Notes: generated from the letters alone by a model not told the origin. 64,000 bases of DNA from Physcia stellaris (GCA_018902385.1 JABSSW010000003.1:186001-250000); one strand, 5' to 3'. Positions 35,541 through 49,028 are shown, counted from the stretch's first letter. Numbers and translations are program-made.

Positions 35541-37289
35541 ATGGATCTGCACGACGCTCAGAGCTGGCTTGTCGAAGTTCAGAATCAGCTGTCGTTGCAG
35601 TTTCAAAGAGTGCCAGGCTCTGCCATCTTTCTCCGATATGTCAAATCAAGCTACCAGAATGACCCGGTCAGATCAGCAGTAGAGCTTTTTCTCTTCTTGT
35701 TTGCTATCCGGTATCTATTAGCACCGAGCTACTCAACGCAGAAGAAAAGCTATGTAGCCCTATCAGACGAAGTTGGTTCTTCCTCCTGAAAGCTGCCTGG
35801 TTCAACCGTCTGACACAGGGCAAAGGAGATAGATGAGCTTGTTGACGACTGGACACCAGAGCCATTGGTAGCACCTCAAACGTCTTTTGAACAGGCGGAA
35901 AATGAAAAAACTCCAGTCATCGTCGGGTGAGGGCCAAGAATGGTTATCAACCATGCAAGACTAAATCTGCTATAGGCCAACCGGTCCCAAGTCAAGGCTC
36001 TCCAATGGACGAACAGTCACAAATTTAGCATCATACAATTTTTATAATCTGATCGGGAATGAAACGCTGAAGGAGAAAGCGATTCAAACGCTGCGGACTT
36101 ATGGGGTAGGGCCTTGCGGTCCGCCGGGCTTTTATGGCACCCAGGATGTACACATGAGGACAGAAGCAGACATTGCGACGCATCTGGGAGCTTCAGCGTG
36201 CATAGTATATGCTCAAGCTTTCTCAACAATTTCCAGCGTCATACCGGCGTTCTCGAAGAGGGGTGATATTATCGTGGCAGATAAGGCGGTCAATTATGCA
36301 ATTCGCAAAGGGATACAGATATCTCGTAGTACCGTGCGCTGGTACAACCACAATGATCTGGAGGATATGCAGCGAGTTTTAGAAAGGGTGGTCAAGGAGC
36401 AGGCTAAGAAGCCTTTAACTCGCCGCTTCATCGTCACCGAGGGACTCTTCGAGAATGTGGGGGACATGACAGATCTGCCCAAGATAGTGAGTTCACATCA
36501 AGTTGCAGGAAACAATGAGAGTTGCTCATAGTTGGCAGATCGAGCTCAAGCTCCGCTACAAGTTTCGATTAATACTAGACGAAACATGGTCGTTTGGAGT
36601 TCTTGGCCGTACGGGCAAAGGCTTAACGGAGCATCAGAATGTTGATGCTGCTGAGGTCGACATGATCATCGGGTCATTGGCCGGTCCTTTATGCGCCGGT
36701 GGCGGTTTTTGCGCTGGATCACAAGAAATTGTCGAGCATCAACGGATTTCAGCCGCTGCGTACACCTTCTCCGCGGCCTTGCCAGCTATGCTTGCTACCA
36801 CCGCAAGTGAGGTGCTGTATATGTTGGAAACCAATCACGAAATGTTGACACAGCTCAAAGAGAACATCCGAACAATGTGGGCACAGCTGGATCCTCGGAG
36901 TGACTGGGTACATTGTACCAGCTCGGTTGATAACCCTATAATGCTATTGGTGCTGAAGCCCGAGGTAATCTCTGGGAAGAGGCTTACAACCGTCGATCAA
37001 GAGCAGCTTCTGCAAGATGCTGTGGATGAGGTACGTAACGTATGCTCCGGAACCGTGCGTTGGGTATGCAGCTGACACACTTTCGGGACAGAGTCTCGTC
37101 AATGGAGTGCTGATTACCAGACTTAAGAGTATGCCCCGAGCGATCAATGCGACAGCTAAAGATATTGGATGGGAACTTCAACCAGCGTTGAAGGTGTGCA
37201 TCACCTCAGGATTGTCAAAGAGAGAAATCGAAAAGGCAGGAATCACTATTAGGCACGCAATCACGAAAGTGGTAAATAAGAGGAAGTAA
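35541..37289 (+). CDS. LCB1: Serine palmitoyltransferase subunit 1
   Basis: It forms the SPT heterodimer with Lcb2 in the ER and starts sphingolipid synthesis from serine and palmitoyl-CoA. An N-terminal membrane segment (VELFLFLFAIRYLLA) is followed by an aminotransferase fold: TNLASYNFYNLIGNETLKEK, YGVGPCGPPGFYGTQDVH, RFIVTEGLF, FRLILDETWSFGVLGRTGKG. As usual for Lcb1, the PLP-binding Lys is absent. Five exons: 35541-35771, 35826-35926, 35976-36486, 36539-37030 and 37092-37289, giving 510 residues. The start at 35541 (MDLHDAQSW) is the first ATG matching family length. Confidence 0.93.
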
Positions 37290-38628
37290 CCCAAAATACA
37301 CCGGCTAAACCAGCTATTCTGCGAATGTCAAGTAAACGAAATGACCAGCACCCATACCACCTCTGCCTCCCAATGCTCCGAAGGTCCAGAAGCTTGGTTA
37401 AACTGGATCTGCCATCTGCTCAAAAGGATCTGGGGACTGCTATCTAAGTGCGCCGGATGCTAGCACACAATCGGAGGTGGTAGAGACCGATGTGGAGTAA
37501 GCGTGACATCCGGTCATTCCAAGGACCTGTGCGGCCAAGAGTAAAGATGCAGCAGGCCGCATGAAGAACCCCCCTTTGTGTCTCGACATTCATGGCAGTG
37601 ATCGTGGCGAGCAAACCGTGTGGGCGGACCATGGCCGATTGAGAGAAAGAGAAATCGAGGGAAACTCTTATGGATACCACCATGACTCTCAATCGTCAAG
37701 AGTTTATAACGAACAAGGGGCAGCCAATCAGATGAGATGGGTACCTGAATAGCTGCAAGACGGGAGGAGGAACTATAAATACAATATCTGATCCGACCTT
37801 GCCGTCTTCACGACCAGCTTCCTTCTCTCCAAGTAGTCTGAAATAATAATGTTTCTAAAGCTTTGATGATTTTTCTTGATGCCGCTGTACTCTGAAGCGC
37901 CTGTTGACGCCGTTGCGCGGCACGTCAAGCATGGCATCCCTTGATGCGCTTGGGAGGAATGTAACTAACTCTCTAGAAGAAGCTGCAATGTGTTAATTGC
38001 CCGAGCGACTTCTTCATTTGTCCGGCTAGTTGCCAGGAAATGAGGTCTTCGTGGGCACGGCTTCATGTCACCATTCAAAGCAAATAACAACGTCGCTCTT
38101 TCCGACCATCCTAGAACAACACACCTTCCTTTGATACCTACTGTACCCTTTGTTGCCAACTCCCCAAGAGACACGCTGCACCTCTGCAAGACTGCCTTCA
38201 AGCGTGGTGCCAGGGATGAATGATTGCTGCTATTATTGAGCGAACACGTTCCTTCGGCCGTCAATTGCTTCACAATAGCAAGTCACCTACACCACCTCCA
38301 GCTTGACCACTCTGCAGAGCCACGCTCATTATTCGATTATCCAAGTGATAGCTTCAGATCCACACTCCCTTGCATGCTTCGCCATCCTTCTGACTTGACA
38401 TTGCATGAAAGACGACAAGGAATCTTTCGTCAATCCAAGCATCCGGCCCTTGACCGACAACCAAGTCATTCTCGCTGTGAGTATGTCTCTGTAACCTAAA
38501 ATCGGATATTGATATTCCTATTTTCCTTTCTCAGACACCGATTCTGCCGGCTATTCACATTCCCTGACAGGTTATTAGCCAAGTCACTCATTTTCTCTTG
38601 TCCAAATCAAAGCTAGTTAGTGTTCAGG
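37290..38628. other. Intergenic
   Basis: LCB1 3' flank and GH17 promoter; no gene is supported in 1.3 kb. Confidence 0.5.
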
Positions 38629-39956
38629 ATGAAGACTGGAATCTTCACCATTGCTTTATTCCTTGCCCAGCTTGCTGCGGCACAACCTCATGGTAATATC
38701 CCAGATGACCTTTGCTCATGGAATAGTTTGCTAAGTGAAGTATAGCTCGAGCTCGCCATAGTCATGCTAAACGACAAGCTCCCAAAGTCAATGTCATCAC
38801 TAACGTCGAATATGTGACTGTGGATGCAGAGGACGTCGTCGTGTACGTCGATCAACATGGCAATCCTGTCACGACGAAGACCGTCTATCATAGTCAGGCA
38901 GGTCCTACTGTAGCTCCTACGTCTACTCCATCTTCGAGCTCGGTAGTATACTATCCAACACACCACCCGCATCCGCATCCGCATCCACACCCATCTTCAG
39001 CGCCGGCGCCTTCATCTCCGCTCATACCCGTCCCAAACCCCATTCCAGAACCTACAACAACAGCATCCATTGCTCAGCCGACGTCTACTTCTTCGCTATC
39101 ACCGAAGCCAGAGCCCTCCCCTTCTCAACCAGCCCCGGTTCCTTCATCAAATCCAGGTCCGGTTGCTGGCGGCCCGGGCTTCGGCTCCGCCATCTCTTAT
39201 TCACCTTATAACGGAGACAACACCTGCAAGTCGTCTTCGCAGGTAGCTAGCGACTTGGCCAAGATGAGCGCGTACGAGGTCATACGTTTATATGGAACGG
39301 ACTGCGATCAAGTCGCCAATGTACTATCTGCGACCAAGGATAAGGGCGTGACCATCTTCGCTGGCATATTCAACATTAACCAAATCCAAAGCGAAAGTCA
39401 AACCCTCATCGATGCGGTCAAGGGCGACTGGAGTCACATAAACACCGTCAGCGTAGGCAACGAGCTGGTCAACACTGGTGGAGCCTCTGTGGGCCAAGTG
39501 ACTAGCGCCATCAGTCAAGTGCGTTCGATTCTCAAGGGAGCTGGGTATAATGGTCCAGTCGTCACCGTAGATACCATGACTGCGATGAAAGCAAACCCGG
39601 AGCTCTGCCACGCGTCCGACTACTGCGCCATCAACTGCCATGCATTCTTCGACGGCAATACACCAGCAGAAAACTCCGGAGAATTTGTCCTCAAATGGGT
39701 TAAGGAGGTGTCGGAAGCCGCTGGCGGCAAGAAAACTGTGGTCACTGAGACCGGATGGCCATCCAAAGGCGAGACCAACGGCATGGCTGTCCCCTCTGAA
39801 GAAAACCAGCAGGCTGCTATCGCATCCATAAAGCAGAGCTTCCCAAACAACGCCATTCTGTACTCGAGCTTCAACTGTATGTGGAAGAAAAACAGCGGCA
39901 GTACCTTCGGCGCAGAACAGTACTGGGGCATCTTGGGCTCGGCTCCTTCGGAGTGA
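38629..39956 (+). CDS. Secreted GH17 beta-1,3-glucanase / glucanosyltransferase (Scw4/Scw10-like)
   Basis: Cell-wall glucan remodelling enzyme. Exon 1 (38629-38692) encodes the signal peptide MKTGIFTIALFLAQLAAAQP; a 53-nt intron follows; exon 2 (38746-39956) starts with ARARHSHAKR, a Kex2-type KR site, giving 424 residues in total. A 100-residue Ser/Pro/Thr-rich linker contains a His-Pro run (HPHPHPHPHP). The GH17 domain begins AISYSPYNGD and has the acid/base Glu in SVGNELVN and the nucleophile Glu in VVTETGWPS. No GPI signal is seen, so a soluble or covalently linked wall protein is likely. It lies 3.6 kb beyond FKS1 on the same strand. Confidence 0.92.
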
Positions 39957-40825
39957 TTGAGTATGTAATCGGTAAAGATGCTGCTTTCCGCCGTTTTCCT
40001 CCAAAGTATTCTCAGCTTGCCGAGAATGACCCCTGATGTATCATTGACCTGGACGACTATCGATCAAGCAAGGAGTATGTGGATATCGGGGTTAGGCGTG
40101 CACTGGATGTTCTTACTTCTTCTCCTCCTTCCTATTCTCAATCTGCCCGTCGGGGGTTGTTTGGCCAGTGTTATGGCGAGCAGCAGGATAGCGAAGCACT
40201 TTACGTAGATAGGCTTCTTTTACCTCCGCTTTGGGGATGAGAATTTATTGATATTCAATCAAGCTGGTTCTGTCCATTTTCGTTGGGTCCATTTGGTTGT
40301 TGAAACATCTCACAACATCGCGCTGGTTCCTCCTTTGCAAGTAAGGGGGGTTTGTCCATGCGGTCTTGCAGAACGGGGATACATTGACCGGGTCATTTCA
40401 GACGCTCATCTTCATTTGAGAAACCTGTCTTTTCACGATTTATATTGAGGTCTGTTATTCGGCGTCCCCATAGCATGATCTGATACTTCCATTGTCAGCA
40501 ACGTCAGACTGTCAAACGATCAGACCGTGTTCTTGTGAAGTCGTAAGACCATAAAGACATAAGGGTTGCGTTCAGTTTGACCTGTGACAGCCCAAAGATG
40601 GCACGATGGGACCCGAGGTGCCCAAATAAGTATGGAACAACGTATGAGTTTTGCCATTTTTACGGTTTCAAATCTAGGTACGCGAAAGGGTCAAAATCGA
40701 TTATGCAGAGTTAGACATGTACTTACATGGAAACCCAATTGATAATTTTGTATGTAGATACGTACTCCATCGAAGGCTATGCAAGACCAATCTATACAGT
40801 GACAATAGAAGGCACCCATCTCACC
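39957..40825. other. Intergenic, convergent 3' ends
   Basis: Between the GH17 gene and LDB17; no gene is supported. Confidence 0.5.
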
Positions 40826-42589
40826 CTAACCAGGCTTACGCCCAATCCAAGAAGCAAGCACAGAGCGGCCCGATATAGCTTCTTTACCTGTTGCCTCAAG
40901 CTTCCCCCTCGACATCAAACGGGCTCTTCCCCTCCCCGCCGCCTGTCCATTAGCAGTTCCATTCTCGGTGCTCGTTGCCGGCAGAAGCCCATCCCTCCGA
41001 CTCGGCGTCTGCACGCCCGGCTTTTCCTTATGCGCAGCCACCTCAACCACACTCAGCGCGCTGGCCATCGCGCTCGGCAACTCCACGCCCAGCAACTTCT
41101 TCGCCACCAGCTCATTCCCTGGCCCGCCGTTACCAGCCTCCGCATCTTCCTGCAACCACTTCACCTTGACGCACCTTGCCACCAGCCGTTTCGTCGTCTC
41201 GTCCACGGCGCCGAAATGCGTCGTCCCGCCGTCGCTGGTCATCATGGACAGCAAGCGGAGGATTTCGTCGCGCTTGTAGTGCGGTGGGTGCTTGAGCTGC
41301 GTGTGGGCGAGGAGGGGGTACAGTACGCGGAGATAGGTGTGGCGGAGGGAGGTGGAGGAGAGGGGCAGATCGAGGAGGTTGCGGATCATGACGTCGACGA
41401 GGACGCGCAGGTCGTTGGTGTAGAAGTATTCGTAGGTCGAGGGGGTGGTGAAGAGGAGGTAGAGGAGCTTGAGGATGAGGAGCTGGAGGGAGGTTTCGCC
41501 TGCGAGGGTGGAGATTGGTCAGTGTACTGAGTGGAGGAATGGGTTGAGGAGGATGAAAACATATGCAGGAGGGACATACTTTCGCGGTTGAGTAGTAGGA
41601 TGATGTTTTCGCCGAAGGTTTTGCAGGCTGAACCATAGAGGGAGAGAACCTTGATGACTTTGTTGGTGAGTTGGGTATTTGGGGATTGGTCTGGACTTGG
41701 GTCGTGAGCGAACACCATGTATTGCTCGTTAAGTACAAGCTATTGCAGACATTAGACTCATATCTGCGATTGAAAGTATGCGGCAACGTACCAGAACTCG
41801 GATTACGGGATAATGGTAAGGATCATTAACATCTTCAGACAGCCCTTCAATGATGTCGAACATGTAGGTGACGAAGTCGTCCTCAATTAGCACTGCACTC
41901 AGTCAGCAAGCATGAAAGCAGGGTCATTGAATGGAGCAACTCACTTAGGTCTTCCAGCCGTAAACGTTGTATTCGTGACATTTCATAAAGCAGCTCCAAC
42001 AGCATTCTATGTAGGCCTGTATCGTCATCCTTTCGCTCCTGTATCAATCCGACCAGCCTTGGGAACGCCCCCTCCTCGCCCATCATCTCGAAGGTAACCT
42101 CGTTTTGCTGGCCATCGTACAGTAGGAAGGCGATAATGAAGTGGAGAGTATCGGCCGAGTCTTCCTACTCGTTTGCGATCAGCCATACTGCTCGGCCAGT
42201 AATTGAGGCTTTCAGTACCTGAAGCAGGCTATATACTATCTGTCTTCGTATGTATTCTTTGTGCGCCGCGAAGAGTGGCGACTCGAGGAGCTTATAAGAG
42301 CAACGGGCGATGCCATACTCGGTCTGGATGTATTCCGCTGTAATCGTCAGGTATTGTCCCCGGTGTACCGCTCTTAATCCATACCTTTGTAATTCGTCGT
42401 GAAGTTTAAATATGATCTCAGGGCATTATCGATAAGTTCATGCGTTTCGCAGTGGGCCGACACGATCTCGTCGAGCTCTGGCGATTGAACGTCAGTGAGC
42501 GAAATAGAACTATGTCCGTCGGCGCTGGCTTACACACCATCCCAGAACTGCTGCTCATTCTCTAGTGTATATGAGACTTCAAAGTCCAT
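40826..42589 (-). CDS. LDB17: SPIN90/Ldb17 family actin-patch protein
   Basis: Ldb17 family proteins work with actin regulators at endocytic patches. The 472-residue product matches the SPIN90/Ldb17 leucine-rich domain: [90 protein letters not shown]. The tail is low-complexity with [12 protein letters not shown]. Seven exons: 42538-42589, 42385-42477, 42219-42337, 41945-42164, 41792-41892, 41580-41739 and 40826-41499, all consistent in phase. The start ([17 protein letters not shown]) is well placed. Confidence 0.88.
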
Positions 42590-42966
42590 TACTCCGACGT
42601 ATAAATTATCATGGCAGGAATCAAGGGCGTCTCCATCAATACTATCTTGTTGAAACCGTTCATGTGATTGTGACGAATGAAAATTAACGTGTGAAGACTA
42701 TTCATGACAGCACTAAGCAGCGTGATTGAACAAGTCTGGAATGCTTTTCAGTACTTCCTCCTAAGAGAGGCTACTGTCATAAGGCCTGTCAATCCTTACT
42801 AATTTAATGGTGATATTCACGCTCAATCGCTACCAATTGCCCCGGAAACCCTTGGGGACGTCTGAGGGACAATATGTTCACGAACATTGTGACATATATA
42901 TCTATATCCTGCTAAAATACGCCAGATACCCATGCCCAGTACAACCCCACCCCATGCCAATCTCAA
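42590..42966. other. Intergenic
   Basis: LDB17 promoter and 3' flank of the GH47 gene; nothing else is seen. Confidence 0.5.
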
Positions 42967-45900
42967 CTACTTTGGTCTTTTGAATGCATGCGCTTCGGTA
43001 TTCCTATAACGATGTTAGCGTTGGTGTGATCGAAATAGGGTATCCATAGACTCACAATACATAGTCATCCAAGCTGATCCAAGCTGGATCACTAAACAAG
43101 AGATAGAAGTATTTTAGTGTTTCTGCTAGCCAAAACGACTCCATTTCATCAGTCGCCGTTGGCGTTTCACTAGTGACGTCGAAGATAGCAGAGGCACCAT
43201 AGTCGGAGGCAGTAGCTTTTTGGATAGCCTCGAACATCTGCCAGCCTTTTTCTCGCCAATATACATCACCTGTTGTTCTCCACATGATGAATACGGACTC
43301 GATAGCCTCGGGTCTGCCAGCATTGCACGGTCAGTAAGTCCCAACGTGCTACGGGTGCTGCTAACCTACCTTAAAATGTACTTCGAGCCAGTAACTCGGA
43401 CAATGCCTGGGGGCAATCGTTCCTCGCGAATCCTTCCCTTAGCATACTCTTCCTGAGTAGGTATCGGTGGTTGAGTGTACTCTGCAATTTCTGGTTTCGT
43501 GGCCGTGGCTGACTCCGCATCTTCAACGACCTGATCCAACGTTCCGTGCGTGGTGGCTTTGGTACTTAGTGACGTTTCAGAGTCTGCTTCTGTTAGTGAT
43601 TCTTCGCTATCGCCTGCGGATACAGCTTTGATTGAGGCCTCGGATTTGGCTCTTGTAGAAACTGTTGGTGCTTCATCGGCGTTGCTCGATGATAATTTGC
43701 CGGAGATTTCATCCGCAATATCCTCAAGCTGTCGTTTGACTACGGATTTTACTGATGGTTGAGAAGTTCCGCCGTCTGAAACGTTTCCTTTACTTACAGC
43801 TGGAGCTTCCGTTGCCTCGGGTTTCACCTCCGACTTTTCCACCCCAGTCTTGTCTTTCTTGGCGGTGCTTTCCTTCTGCTCTAGAACGACTTGATTTGCT
43901 GGACTCGGTACTCTTATTGATTTGTAAGGGTCTAATGCCTCCCAATACGCTGTTTCATTCCAAGGACACTTTTCACGGCTCGTGCAAGGCAAGGCGAGGA
44001 AGTGTTCCGGCATAATACCTGTCGTTGTGGACTCATATGCCCATACGCAACCATCAGTTAACTTTTTCGCGAGCTCTAAGTCTGCCTTGCGATTAAAGAT
44101 CTTTGCGCCAATTGCGAACATTCCCCCGACGAAGCAAGTGAGATGTGTGCCTTCTGCCCTGAGCTTTATGTCGTTCGGGTCGTCAAGATGACCAGAGGTG
44201 GACACTTGACCCGCGAATAGAATATCGCGCTTTTCGTCTGGAATCATAGGCCGAAAGAGTAGGTATTTCTTGGTCGTCTCAATAGACATCTCGTACATAC
44301 TTTGATACTGTGTCTCCAAACCTCCTAATAGCATGTACTCCTTTGGAAGATATTCATATACCGAATCTGCCTGTCCCCCTAGAGTAAAGGTCTCTACAGA
44401 GGAGTACGGCGGTGAAGCTAACCCTTGCGGTACGCAGTCGGGTTTGGGCATGGGAGAGGCACCTGTCAGCTCGTCGTCTGAGAGTTGTCTTTTGGTGAAC
44501 TCTGTCTTCGTTGTATGCTCCTGACTGAGCTCATCCTCGCCAATGGAACCCGTACCTGCACCAGACTTGACCTGATGCTTCAGCCGACCTGCATTAGCTA
44601 CGCTATCGTCTTCGGAAACTGAGACTGGTTCGTCTGGATATTGTCCCGATAATTGTCCGCTTTGCGGGAGTTGCTGGGACACTCCAGCACCCTTCTGCAT
44701 TGAATGCCCGACGGGCGAAGCGGGGGATATGTCTTCCTTCTTGCAACCAGACGCATCCACTTTCTGAGGCCATAGGCCAGGCATCTTGGTCTGGTTTTGC
44801 CACTTCTCAAACTCGATGGTTATTCGAGCCACTGCATCGTAATACTTGGCCTCTTTCGTAATTTGTGCAAGCCTGGTGAACTCAACTGACAAGGAACCTA
44901 ACTCGGCAAGAACGACTCTAGCGTTCGCTCGATGGGGTTGTGATGCAAAAGTACTGTATAACGGCGAAAATAAGCTAAAATCATCTCGTAGACAGCGTCT
45001 ATTGACTTACGGTTTCCAAAGGTAGAATGTCATTGGCATACGATTGGGAGTATCGAATGCGCCAATCAGGATCTCAGCCAATCCAACTGCTTTGTCTAAC
45101 AGTATTCTATACTTACTACCGCCTAAGTCATAAGCCGCGATCAGACCACCTAAATAGCGGATCACGGTCTCAAACAGCGGAATGTCATTCCTTATGCTCG
45201 CCGTGAAGTCAATGTTGGCCACAGCTTTCGTCGCGTCTTCAAATTCGCTCTTCAGACCCATCATCCATAATGTATCTAGACTGTCTACTAGAGTTGCCGC
45301 CCAGCCGCAGAAAGGATCTCGGTATTGTCCAGACACGGGAGACAGCTCATCGTGCATCCATGCATTTTTCTTATACCCTGACCAAGAGAACATGAAGGTT
45401 TTCTTGATAATGTCGAGCTTCTTTTCACGATCAACCTTCTCTTTCGCGGACTCATCAGGAAAGTCATACTGTATTTTTGGTATGGTTTTTGGCCTCCCTG
45501 TGGGCAATTGTATGATACTTTCTGTTGGCAGTGGGAAATGCTCCTTTTGTTTCTTCCAGTGTATCTTCGGTATAGTGTCTTCCCCAATGGTTTCCAGCAT
45601 CCCTTGGCCATTCTGAGAATTTAGGTTCGGTTGCGCAGCTTCTGGACCGGTACTAGTAGCATCGTCGCTATTGGCAGGCTCGTCTATCTCGAGCGTAGAA
45701 CCATCAACCTCATCCGCGTCGGCGGACAATGTCTTCTTCGTAGGGATAGACTCGGGCTCCTCAACCGCTGTTGTGCTTGTTGTTGTAGTTGAGGAGGTGA
45801 CGGCGAACTCGTTTGAGACGGCGGAGACGACCGAGTCATATACCTGCTTCTCGGATTGCTTGACATCCTCAACGGCATCCTCCAAACTGTTTCCAGGTTC

Positions 45901-46095
45901 TGAAGGCGTCGCAGTACTACTCTCATCCCTATGGCCCCCAAAATTCTTAAGCCCCTCAACGCTGGCGGCTCCCGTGTTCTCAATACCCCCTAAACTTGTA
46001 AAATGATAGAGCGCACCAATAACGATGATTGCAAAGATGAGAAAAGCCCTGTATCGCCGCAGTCGAAGCATTGTGCGACGTCCGAATGACCCCAA
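42967..46095 (-). CDS. GH47 class I alpha-mannosidase, type II membrane protein with two large insertions
   Basis: It trims alpha-1,2-mannose from N-glycans in the ER or Golgi, or marks misfolded glycoproteins for disposal. 987 residues in four exons (45011-46095, 43370-44953, 43056-43313, 42967-43003). An N-terminal anchor ([16 protein letters not shown]) and an acidic stem of about 170 residues come first. The GH47 barrel shows [107 protein letters not shown] and the terminal TEAHAFKR. Two low-complexity insertions interrupt it: about 115 residues (44397-44742) and about 148 residues (43465-43909). The motif set is complete, so activity is plausible. Confidence 0.9.
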
Positions 46096-46945
46096 AGGCA
46101 GGCGGGCAGTGTCGGCGCACCTGGCCGAGCCAGGGTGGATAGAACGTGTTTACAATAGGATGATCCTATTATTGATCCTCCATCGAGCAGACTGTTCTTC
46201 GATCTGGCGAAGTACAACGCAATAATGACGAGGATCTGTCCGGAAAACACAAGATTCAATCGTCGCAATTGTGATGCTCTGGTCTCTGTGCCCCCATGAT
46301 ATGGCATCTATGCGTTCGTCTCCTTTTCTGGACCTTGGCAGCTTGGCTTGGCTTGGCATAAAGTACGCAGTGCGAAGGGAAATCCTCCATTACTTGCCGT
46401 TTCACGATCTCAAAGCATGACCTTTGAGCAGTCAGTCGTAGCTCAAATTACAAGTAACATCTAGATTTGGTGCATGCTGGCTGGGGAGGCTCTGAGATTA
46501 GCCTTTGGCTGACACAAACAAGCACTCCAGTCGGGTCGCTTGCGGATCAACTCTACAACGGCCAGACATAAGAGCTGCAAGATAATCCCAGTCTTCCACG
46601 TGTTCCACGTATTCGTATCTCAAATCATTTGGGACGCAAGATCTATGACCTCTGCGGCTGTTGGCGTGCATGGCACTTGCTCTTGAGTTCGTCTCTCAAC
46701 TACCCGGCATCTCTTTTATTTGCCAGATCGTCCACATGATCACGTAGTGGTCTCACCATCTGGTGCTCTAGTGCGGCTTATTCAGGCCTCAGAGAGCGCA
46801 TGAACAGTGGTCGGAGCGACCTGCAAGCCCTAGTTCCTGTGCGGTACGTTCGTCCGGAAGGGCCCATAGCCATGAGCACGCCAGCACAACGTGAGCAGCT
46901 TGTTATCGCTGGACAACAACTTGCCTTGCCGCATGGTATTACCTA
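46096..46945. other. Intergenic
   Basis: GH47 promoter and CCT6 3' flank; nothing else is seen. Confidence 0.5.
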
Positions 46946-49028
46946 TCATTCTCCATCGCCGGCTCCAGGACCCTGTTGACGACCCTAGGTGAATTCAGAA
47001 ACACGTTGTTTGAAGGCGGATTGAGCTTACCATTTGCCTGGCTTTCAGGAGTTCATCACATAGCAGCAGGTTGCTGGCAATTCCCGAGCTTGAAGCTATA
47101 CAGTTCCGAAGAACACGAAAGGAATCATAAACACCTTCCTGAATTGGATCCATTGGTTCCCCTGTCTTGAGATCGAGACCGACAACATTGCCTTCCGACT
47201 GCTCATCTTGCAAGGCTGCCACTGTCGAATAGTAAGCACTGACAGTCTTAGATATCATTAGTATGACTTACAGCAGTCCTGGATATCGTGGCCGGAGTTT
47301 GCCGCCAAAGTTTTTGGTATTACTAGTAAAGCATCTGCGAAAGCCGAAACGCCGTACTTGGCCTTTCCCTTGACCTGTTTTCTGAATTCTTCGCTTGAAA
47401 GATGCGCAGCGCACGCTATTTGGAAAGCACCAGCTCCTGGAACTACGCTCTTGTCGACAATCATATTGTAAACGCTACGCAACCCATCGCGTACTGCGTC
47501 TTTAATTTGAGTTATCGTATGCGCATTAGGACCTTTAATGAGAAGAGTAACGGATTTGGGATCCTTGACGTCCTCCTATAGTACCTGTCAGCTAGGATCC
47601 TCCACGACAGGCCTAGTCATCATCCTACAATGAAGGTGTACTTCTCTTCGCCCAGTTGATGTTCGTACACGAGACCAGCCCAGCCAAGCACGTCCGGAGT
47701 CAGATCATCAACACTATTTTGTGCGGTACCGCCGCACACCAATTGTAGTCTTTCCATGTTTCTTCTCTTCGCTCTTCTCAAGGCGAATATTCCGTTCTTG
47801 GTAAGGACATCCAGACTTAGGGGATCTATCCCCTTTTGGTTTATAATGACAAACCCTTTCTTCGGATCATTACCGCACACTTCCTTCTTGAGCTCGACAA
47901 TTTTCCGCAGCTTGTCGTCTACAAATCTTCTCTCGCTCTCTACAAGTTTCTCCCGCTGATCTGCACTTGAATAATAGAAACCAGAATTAACCTCCGACTT
48001 TTCGTATTCAAGGCTAACGTTTAGCGTCAGTATATGAGCGTTTTCAACTCTTTTGGGCATGTCTGGATGTCTAGCGCCGTGGTCCAGAGCCAAGCCTTTG
48101 ATCAAAGATGTATCTGATGCTGTTCGATGTTGCATATTCATGATCTCAATCATATGAAGATCAGGTTTCGCTGGAGGATGGTATATTGACAAGACGGCAT
48201 CAACAATAGCCGGTGTGAGTTTCTCCGCAAGTGTAGCGTTGAGCTTAGTTGATAAAGAGGTTCTCGCCACAGAAAGCAGAAGTTCTCGATCAACCTCTTT
48301 CTGAAGCTTGAACGAATCCAGGAACTACAGTCGCTTCTGTCAACAAGGGAATCACCTTAGTAGCCGAGGGCCAGACCTTGAGCGTCTCGGTCTTTGCAAT
48401 TTCGTAGCCGTCTGTGATTATCCTAGGATGTAGCCCTTCTGTGATATATCTGTCCGCCTGTTTCAGTAGCTCTCCGACCATGAGGACTACCGAGGTCGTC
48501 CCGTCCCCGGTGATGTCGTCTTGTGCTGTTGCCGCTCTGGCAATCATGACCTTCTGCTGTCAGGCCGCGACTATCAAAGTCTTCCAATAAACATACTGCT
48601 GTTGGATTTTGTATTTGCTGGTACCAGTCAGCCTGATGCAGTCCCGAACAGGATGACACGAACCATTTCCCTCAAAAGCACATTGCCGTCTTTGGTAAGT
48701 TTGATCTAAAAGTCTATGAGCGTTGTTACTTGAGGATAGCTTCAAATTCATGTTGACGCATACTCCTCCAGCCCCATCAACAAGCCTACAGTGTGTGAGT
48801 ATATGCTCCATTGGTTGCTTTAATCATTACCCACATTTTAATCGTACCAGTGGGACCAAGATTGGATTTGAGGACATCTTGTAAGCCTTCTCCCGCTGAT
48901 ATGTTGACCTTTAATGCCTCTCCGCGTCTCTAAACTTAATCAGCCCCAAAGCATATACTGTGCATTGCATGAAGAGATGTTCATACTCTTGACTCGGCCT
49001 TTGGATTTAATAATTGTGCGGCGGACAT
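46946..49028 (-). CDS. CCT6: T-complex chaperonin zeta subunit
   Basis: Subunit of the cytosolic TRiC/CCT ring that folds actin and tubulin. Ten exons with nine short introns are readable from the start [14 protein letters not shown] to the tail [16 protein letters not shown]. Group II chaperonin motifs: [46 protein letters not shown] (ATP site, GDGTT), [33 protein letters not shown]. The split after GHDIQDC rejoins [11 protein letters not shown]. The very high intron number is unusual in this window. It is transcribed divergently from NOP56 across a 346-bp gap. Confidence 0.93.

Noticed and set aside
39324-40004. 226-codon frame antisense to the GH17 gene
   Set aside because: Shadow of a strongly biased coding exon; the sense product has full family motifs.
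40727-41530. 267-codon frame antisense to LDB17
   Set aside because: Low-complexity Glu/Val-rich shadow of a real exon.
47580-47636. Box C-like ATGATGA and box D-like CTGA in a CCT6 intron
   Set aside because: The intron is under 60 nt and the boxes are too close together for a box C/D snoRNA; likely chance.
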